A stretch of DNA of 17,293 nt, taken from positions 1-17,293 of the forward strand of contig SLFT01000160.1 in NCBI GenBank assembly GCA_007124105.1. Reading direction: 5' to 3'. The position numbers were made by a program, and so were the translations under genes. The DNA is from Candidatus Hydrogenedentota bacterium. Lineage in GTDB: Bacteria; Hydrogenedentota; Hydrogenedentia; Hydrogenedentales; CAITNO01. Of this stretch, positions 13,903-17,293 are shown one piece after another (the stretch's first letter is position 1; every line of letters begins with the position of its first letter). The notes beneath the pieces are model-generated. The model made no database searches. It was not told where the DNA came from and worked only from the letters and a program-made list of their open reading frames with translations.

Positions 13903-15280
13903 ATCACTACTGAAAATGACATGCTTGACCCTTGCCTTTTTTGCGACGGCGGCGTATGCGAAAAGCTTTGAACCGGCTACCTTGCAACAGGCGTATGAGC
14001 AGCTGCATGAGGCCGTCTGTGTGTTGACCTTCACCCAGGAAGCAACCGATCCGCGTTCAGGTGAACAGGAGCGCCAGGATGGAACTGCCGTGGCCCTTGT
14101 GGTGTCGCCAGAGGGCCTCTTGATGTCTAACGGACATCTGCAACTCGAAAATATCCGTTCTTTCAACTTTCGTGTGCGTATCAATCGCGGTGATGAACAA
14201 CTCGAGTTCCCTGCCGTTATGCTTGACAAACCGGAAGATGTAAATCTCAGCTTTTTGAGGATTCAATCTGACGAACCGCTGAACCTGCCCTTTGTACGCT
14301 TTGCGCGAGGAAGCGCATTGCGCCTGGGCGAACCGGTGGCGCTTGTGGGTATTATGGGCGAGGCCATGGGCTTCCACCGTAGCGTACGAGTAGACCGGAT
14401 TACCGCTATTCTGGATACTCCACGCACCACCGATTGTTTGACCGAAGGGCTGCGCCTGGGATTTGTTACCAGCCCGGTATTGAACACGCGAGGCGAAGTG
14501 GTTGGTGTTGCGGGCTTTGAACTGGACCCTGACGAGGGCGGCGGTATGTTTGCCCGCGCTGGACACCCACTGGTATTTCAGACGGAAATGTTTATTCACC
14601 ATGTGGACAGACCGCCTGATGAATCCCCTGTAGCGTCTCCTGCCGAAGAGGCGTGGCTGGGCGTGTTTACACAACCGCTGAAGAAAGAATACGCGGAATA
14701 CTGGGGGATCGCGGAACCGGGTGGCTTGATTGTCAGCACCGTGATGCCGGATTCGCCCGCCGCCCGCGCGGGGCTTGTTCCCGGCGATATTATCCGGAGC
14801 GTTGACGGCGCCCCGGTCCGAGCCCTGCTCGACAGGGAAGTGTACGCGTTTACGAAAATGATTCGTGAGTCCAAACCGCAAACAATCACTAAACTGGGCA
14901 TCTTACGTGAGGGAGCGGAAATACTGTTGCAGGCAACACTGGGACAGCGTCCGCGATCAGCCCGTGACGCGGAAGAAGTTACTGATGAGACGCTGGGTCT
15001 GGTTGTGCGTGAAATTACACGGGACGTGCGCATTCTGTTGAATCTGGGCGAAGAGGTGGAAGGCGTGATTGTGCGCCGCATCATTTCGGGCAGTCCCGCC
15101 CATGTGGCGGGTATGCGCCCCGGCATTATTATCATGGGCCTGGGCGACCAACCCGTCATCGGGCTTGACGACTTTGAGACGGCAGTTGCGCGGCTCCAGG
15201 AAAGCCGTCCCACGGAAGTGTCGGTGTTTGCCCGGGTAGGCGCCCAAACCGGTTTCTTCAGGCTGATGCCCAGATGGTAG
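13892..15280 (+). CDS. HtrA-like pseudoprotease with two PDZ domains
   Basis: 462 residues. A clear signal peptide ends at about residue 23 (FFATAAYA, then KSF), so it is exported. The trypsin-like fold is recognisable by alignment to the preceding gene, but only the histidine is kept: His82 in SNGHL. Asn118 (DVNLSFLRI) stands where the catalytic Asp would be, and Val192 (GFVTSPVLNTRGEVVGV against GNSGGPLINLRGEVVGV) where the serine would be. Two PDZ domains follow, at about 255-350 and 373-460. Without nucleophile it should not cut proteins; it may bind clients or partner the active protease. Start ATG at 13892 overlaps the upstream stop and has AAGGA 11 bases before it; a longer frame from 13832 is less likely since it would bury the signal peptide. 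Confidence 0.88.
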   Translation: MWIKSLLKMTCLTLAFFATAAYAKSFEPATLQQAYEQLHEAVCVLTFTQEATDPRSGEQERQDGTAVALVVSPEGLLMSNGHLQLENIRSFNFRVRINRGDEQLEFPAVMLDKPEDVNLSFLRIQSDEPLNLPFVRFARGSALRLGEPVALVGIMGEAMGFHRSVRVDRITAILDTPRTTDCLTEGLRLGFVTSPVLNTRGEVVGVAGFELDPDEGGGMFARAGHPLVFQTEMFIHHVDRPPDESPVASPAEEAWLGVFTQPLKKEYAEYWGIAEPGGLIVSTVMPDSPAARAGLVPGDIIRSVDGAPVRALLDREVYAFTKMIRESKPQTITKLGILREGAEILLQATLGQRPRSARDAEEVTDETLGLVVREITRDVRILLNLGEEVEGVIVRRIISGSPAHVAGMRPGIIIMGLGDQPVIGLDDFETAVARLQESRPTEVSVFARVGAQTGFFRLMPRW

Positions 15281-15921
15281 ACGGCAAGCAGCGTATGAAC
15301 AGAGGGCCAGATAATAACCCGCTTTATCCGGTTCGGTGGTGCGGTTATTGCATCGTGGTATGCGTCGCTGTTCTTATATCGTCGTGTACCGAGAATACGA
15401 GCGACGCTATCCTGCTTGAAGCATACAAACGTTGCGAGGCGCTTGAATATGATTCGGCCCTTCCGCTGATCAGGCAAGGGCTTATGCGTCGGCCTCGCGA
15501 TCCGGTGGGACATTATCTGCTGGGCAAATACTATCAACATCGTGAAAATCCGGCGCTCACACTGGCCAAGGGCCAGTTCGACATGGCGCGATACCTGTTT
15601 GATGCCGATGGCGACATCAGCATACTGGCGGGGATCATGACCCCTTCCGAATTTCAGGCGACACTTCATTGCGATACCGCGCTGGTGCTGCTGCGAACAG
15701 TTATTCAGGCTCGAGAAGACGGGCTGCCTACTGCCGTTTCGATACCGGTGCTGCGCGTGGCCAGTGAACACGCCCGCAAAGCCCGATATTTTAACGCCGA
15801 CTCGCCTTTCATACTGGACCTGGCAAACACACTGGAACAGATGCTTGAGGATGTAACCGGTCAAACCCAGCGCGATGAGCGCACGACACTCCCCCCGTCA
15901 TCCGGTAGATGGGAAATATAG
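15274..15921 (+). CDS. Putative lipoprotein with TPR-like helical repeats
   Basis: 215 residues. Hydrophobic segment about 24-37 ends in LISSC, a passable lipobox (Ile at -3), so it is probably lipid-anchored at the envelope. The mature part begins with two helices (EAYKRCEALEYDSALPLIRQGLMRRPRDPVGHYLLGKYYQ region, about 49-89) with TPR-like spacing, then more amphipathic helices; the tail is polar. No family name can be given. The ATG at 15274 overlaps the stop of the pseudoprotease gene (ATGGTAG), but has no strong ribosome site; ATG at 15295 is an alternative. Co-translation with the two HtrA-type genes suggests a shared envelope task, perhaps as a docking protein. Confidence 0.75.
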   Translation: MVDGKQRMNRGPDNNPLYPVRWCGYCIVVCVAVLISSCTENTSDAILLEAYKRCEALEYDSALPLIRQGLMRRPRDPVGHYLLGKYYQHRENPALTLAKGQFDMARYLFDADGDISILAGIMTPSEFQATLHCDTALVLLRTVIQAREDGLPTAVSIPVLRVASEHARKARYFNADSPFILDLANTLEQMLEDVTGQTQRDERTTLPPSSGRWEI

Positions 15922-15962
15922 CATCGCGTGAATGAAACGGCACAGGTGGGTCGCCTACGCGT

Positions 15963-16694
15963 TCAAAACATTTCGTCACGTCGCAGGAATCGCCATTTTC
16001 CGTAGGGAAGGTCCGCCAGCGCGACCTTTCCTATACGCGTACGCTTGAGGCTTACAACGGTTATGCCAACCAGGTCGCACATACGACGAATCTGACGCTT
16101 CCGTCCCTCCCGAAGGATAAATTTCAGCTGATTTTCGTTCAGCCGGGCGACTTGCGCTGGTTTCAGCGCTCTGCCGTCCAGACATAACCCATGGTTCAGC
16201 AGACGTAGTTTTTCGTCTGTAAGTTCTCCTTCAAATCGGACCAGGTATTCTTTTTCCACGTTGCTTTCGCTTCCGATGATTTGTCGGGCGACAACACCGT
16301 CCTGAGTCAGCACCAGCAGGCCATGAGAGTCAATATCAAGCCGTCCCGCAGGGGCAAGCCCCGCGAGGTGGGCGGCTTGCAGCGACTGTTGCCCCTGTTC
16401 CCTGTTATAGTGGTTCTCCGTGGTAATCAGCGAGACAGCGGGCGGATACCCTTTCTCGGGCTGACCCGAAACGACGCCTATGGGTTTGTGCAGCAAAATT
16501 GTAACCTTGGCGCGTAAAAAAGCGTGAGCGCGGTCGTCGAGCGTAATGGCGGCGTTTGTTGCAACGCGTGTCCCCGGTTCGATAATCGTTTCCCCTTCCA
16601 CTGATACCCAGCCGCGCGCTATCAGTTGCTCCGCCTCGCGACGGGAACATAAGCCACGGGATGCGATTACTTTTGCTATGCGTATTGGTTCCAT
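15963..16694 (-). CDS. RsuA/RluB/E/F-type pseudouridine synthase
   Basis: 243 residues. An N-terminal S4 RNA-binding domain (IRIAKVIASRGLCSRREAEQ, about 4-50) is followed by the catalytic domain with LLHKPIGVVSGQPEKGYPP and GRLDIDSHGLLVLT, in which Asp120 is the catalytic residue. EGRKRQIRRMCDLVGITVVSLKRTRIG is the conserved C-terminal string. These enzymes make pseudouridine in rRNA (16S or 23S); which site cannot be told, so no symbol is given. The VSGQPE loop marks a clade near RluF/RluE as far as I recall. It is convergent with the lipoprotein gene (41-base gap). A TATAAT box ends 7 bases from the start codon and no ribosome site is visible, suggesting a leaderless mRNA. Confidence 0.94.
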   Translation of the reverse strand: MEPIRIAKVIASRGLCSRREAEQLIARGWVSVEGETIIEPGTRVATNAAITLDDRAHAFLRAKVTILLHKPIGVVSGQPEKGYPPAVSLITTENHYNREQGQQSLQAAHLAGLAPAGRLDIDSHGLLVLTQDGVVARQIIGSESNVEKEYLVRFEGELTDEKLRLLNHGLCLDGRALKPAQVARLNENQLKFILREGRKRQIRRMCDLVGITVVSLKRTRIGKVALADLPYGKWRFLRRDEMF

Positions 16695-16701
16695 AGGGGA
16701 G

Positions 16702-16730
16702 ATTATATGTTATAGTAAGGTGGGCGTCAG
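16702..16730 (-). promoter_or_regulatory. Promoter of the pseudouridine synthase gene, placing +1 at the start codon
   Basis: Minus strand CTGACG (16730-16725), a 17-base spacer, and a perfect TATAAT (16707-16702). Only 7 bases separate the -10 box from the ATG at 16694, so transcription should begin at or within two bases of the start codon. The intervening bases are pyrimidine-rich and offer no ribosome site. Confidence 0.5.
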
Positions 16731-16771
16731 AGTGGAAACCCTGTAGACAGTAATTGTATTTACTATACGGT

Positions 16772-17293
16772 ATGAAAATTATGTATCTAAAATCAATACT
16801 ATCCTTTCCGACAATACTCATGATCGCGGTGCTTGCGGGAGTGAACACCGGTTGCGCCACCTCTGGTGAATCGCGGCCGTCGGAACCGACGGCTGCCGTT
16901 GCCGCAACACACGGGCCGCCCGCCTTCAAGCATGCAACCTTTCAGCATGACATGAGTCCCGTGGGAGACGTGATACGGCTGTTCGGCGAACAGGTTGGCG
17001 GCGGCATTGTTTTGATGAGCGGGCTCGAAGAGCGCGCCATGCCCGCAATTGAATTGCGCAACACGCCTTACCAGGATGCGGTAGGCCAATTTGCCGCTTC
17101 CGTTGACTGCACATACCTCTACACGCCGTACTACTACATGATCGTGGCGCCTGGGTACGAATCGCTCCAGGACGTTTGTATTCAGGATGCGTTGGATGAC
17201 CGTTATCATAGCATGTCGGCATCGGTTGTGCTGGGCGCGAAAACAGAGTTATACAATGCCTTTTCCGCGCTGAGTAAAAGCGTTGTCGCGACA
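16772..17293 (+). CDS. STN/secretin N-terminal-like lipoprotein, cut at window end
   Basis: The frame is open from ATG 16772 to the window end (174 codons, no stop), so this is a partial gene. A basic start is followed by a hydrophobic segment ending in NTGCATSG; Cys28 could be lipidated, although the lipobox is weak (Asn at -3). A second ATG at 16781 (Met4) is an equally possible start. Residues about 60-125 look like an STN or secretin N0-type domain: DVIRLFGEQVGGGIV, then IELRNTPYQDAVGQF, then CTYLYTPYYYMIV. Such domains are found in secretins, TonB receptors and related outer-membrane factors. The rest of the protein, needed to decide, lies outside. It is divergent from the pseudouridine synthase gene. 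Interaction with a type II or IV pilus-like system is a guess. Confidence 0.7.
   Translation, partial: MKIMYLKSILSFPTILMIAVLAGVNTGCATSGESRPSEPTAAVAATHGPPAFKHATFQHDMSPVGDVIRLFGEQVGGGIVLMSGLEERAMPAIELRNTPYQDAVGQFAASVDCTYLYTPYYYMIVAPGYESLQDVCIQDALDDRYHSMSASVVLGAKTELYNAFSALSKSVVAT

Noticed and set aside
14596..15864. 422-residue open frame on the minus strand
   Set aside because: It lies opposite the pseudoprotease and lipoprotein genes, which have signal peptides, PDZ domains and coupled starts. The antisense product is low-complexity and Ser/Arg/Pro-rich.
1..17293. tRNA, rRNA, phage, transposase or defence genes
   Set aside because: No cloverleaf-like sequence, rRNA core motif, integrase, transposase or nuclease domain was recognised on either strand.

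Overview
The window looks like a chromosomal segment from an uncultured-type Gram-negative bacterium of the PVC/Hydrogenedentota neighbourhood. This is an inference, based on a prepilin-like protein with a 'GFTLIELLVVIAIIGILAAI' N-terminus and a C-terminal 'NVLFMDGHVEF' signature, on lipoprotein signals, on periplasmic HtrA proteins, and on REP-like palindromic repeats at the left edge. Base composition appears moderately GC-rich by eye. I saw no rRNA, tRNA, CRISPR, transposase or phage gene.

Left part (1-4743, + strand). A gene-free edge made of REP-like palindromes is followed by a small His/Cys-rich membrane protein and a secreted prepilin-like protein. Next comes a tight three-gene operon: a LolD/DevA-type ABC ATPase, an FtsX/MacB-type permease with an 11-histidine loop, and a DUF3299-like membrane-anchored protein. 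The operon layout resembles the zinc-regulated PA4064-PA4066 / Vibrio Zrg type of cassette, so a role in metal (zinc) handling at the envelope is the best guess.

Middle part (4814-10335, - strand). A marR-type regulator lies upstream of a 1190-residue three-part fusion: an LplT-like lysophospholipid flippase (MFS), a PlsC acyltransferase and an acyl-ACP/AMP-binding ligase. This corresponds to lysophospholipid rescue (LplT+Aas) in one chain. In the same orientation follow def (peptide deformylase, with its own good promoter) and recR (recombination mediator). The acyltransferase module lacks the usual PEG motif, and the marR-aas spacer holds three consecutive stem-loops.

Right part (10336-17293). 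About 800 bp without a convincing gene holds the marR promoter with an overlapping palindrome, and a diverged copy of a 58-bp repeat also found at 1924-1981. Then come a nucleoside-type MFS permease and, from a consensus-like promoter, an envelope protease cluster: an HtrA/DegP-type protease with a complete catalytic triad, an overlapping second HtrA-like protein that has lost two of the three catalytic residues, and an overlapping small lipoprotein. A convergent RsuA-type pseudouridine synthase, apparently leaderless, and the start of a divergent STN/secretin-like lipoprotein cut by the window edge close the segment.

Taken together most of the window concerns the cell envelope: metal-linked ABC export/uptake, phospholipid repair, periplasmic proteolysis and lipoproteins, with a few housekeeping genes (def, recR, pseudouridine synthase). 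No obvious new defence or mobile system is present. The most unusual items are the HtrA/pseudo-HtrA pair, the motif-less acyltransferase in the LplT-Aas fusion, and the His-loop ABC cassette.
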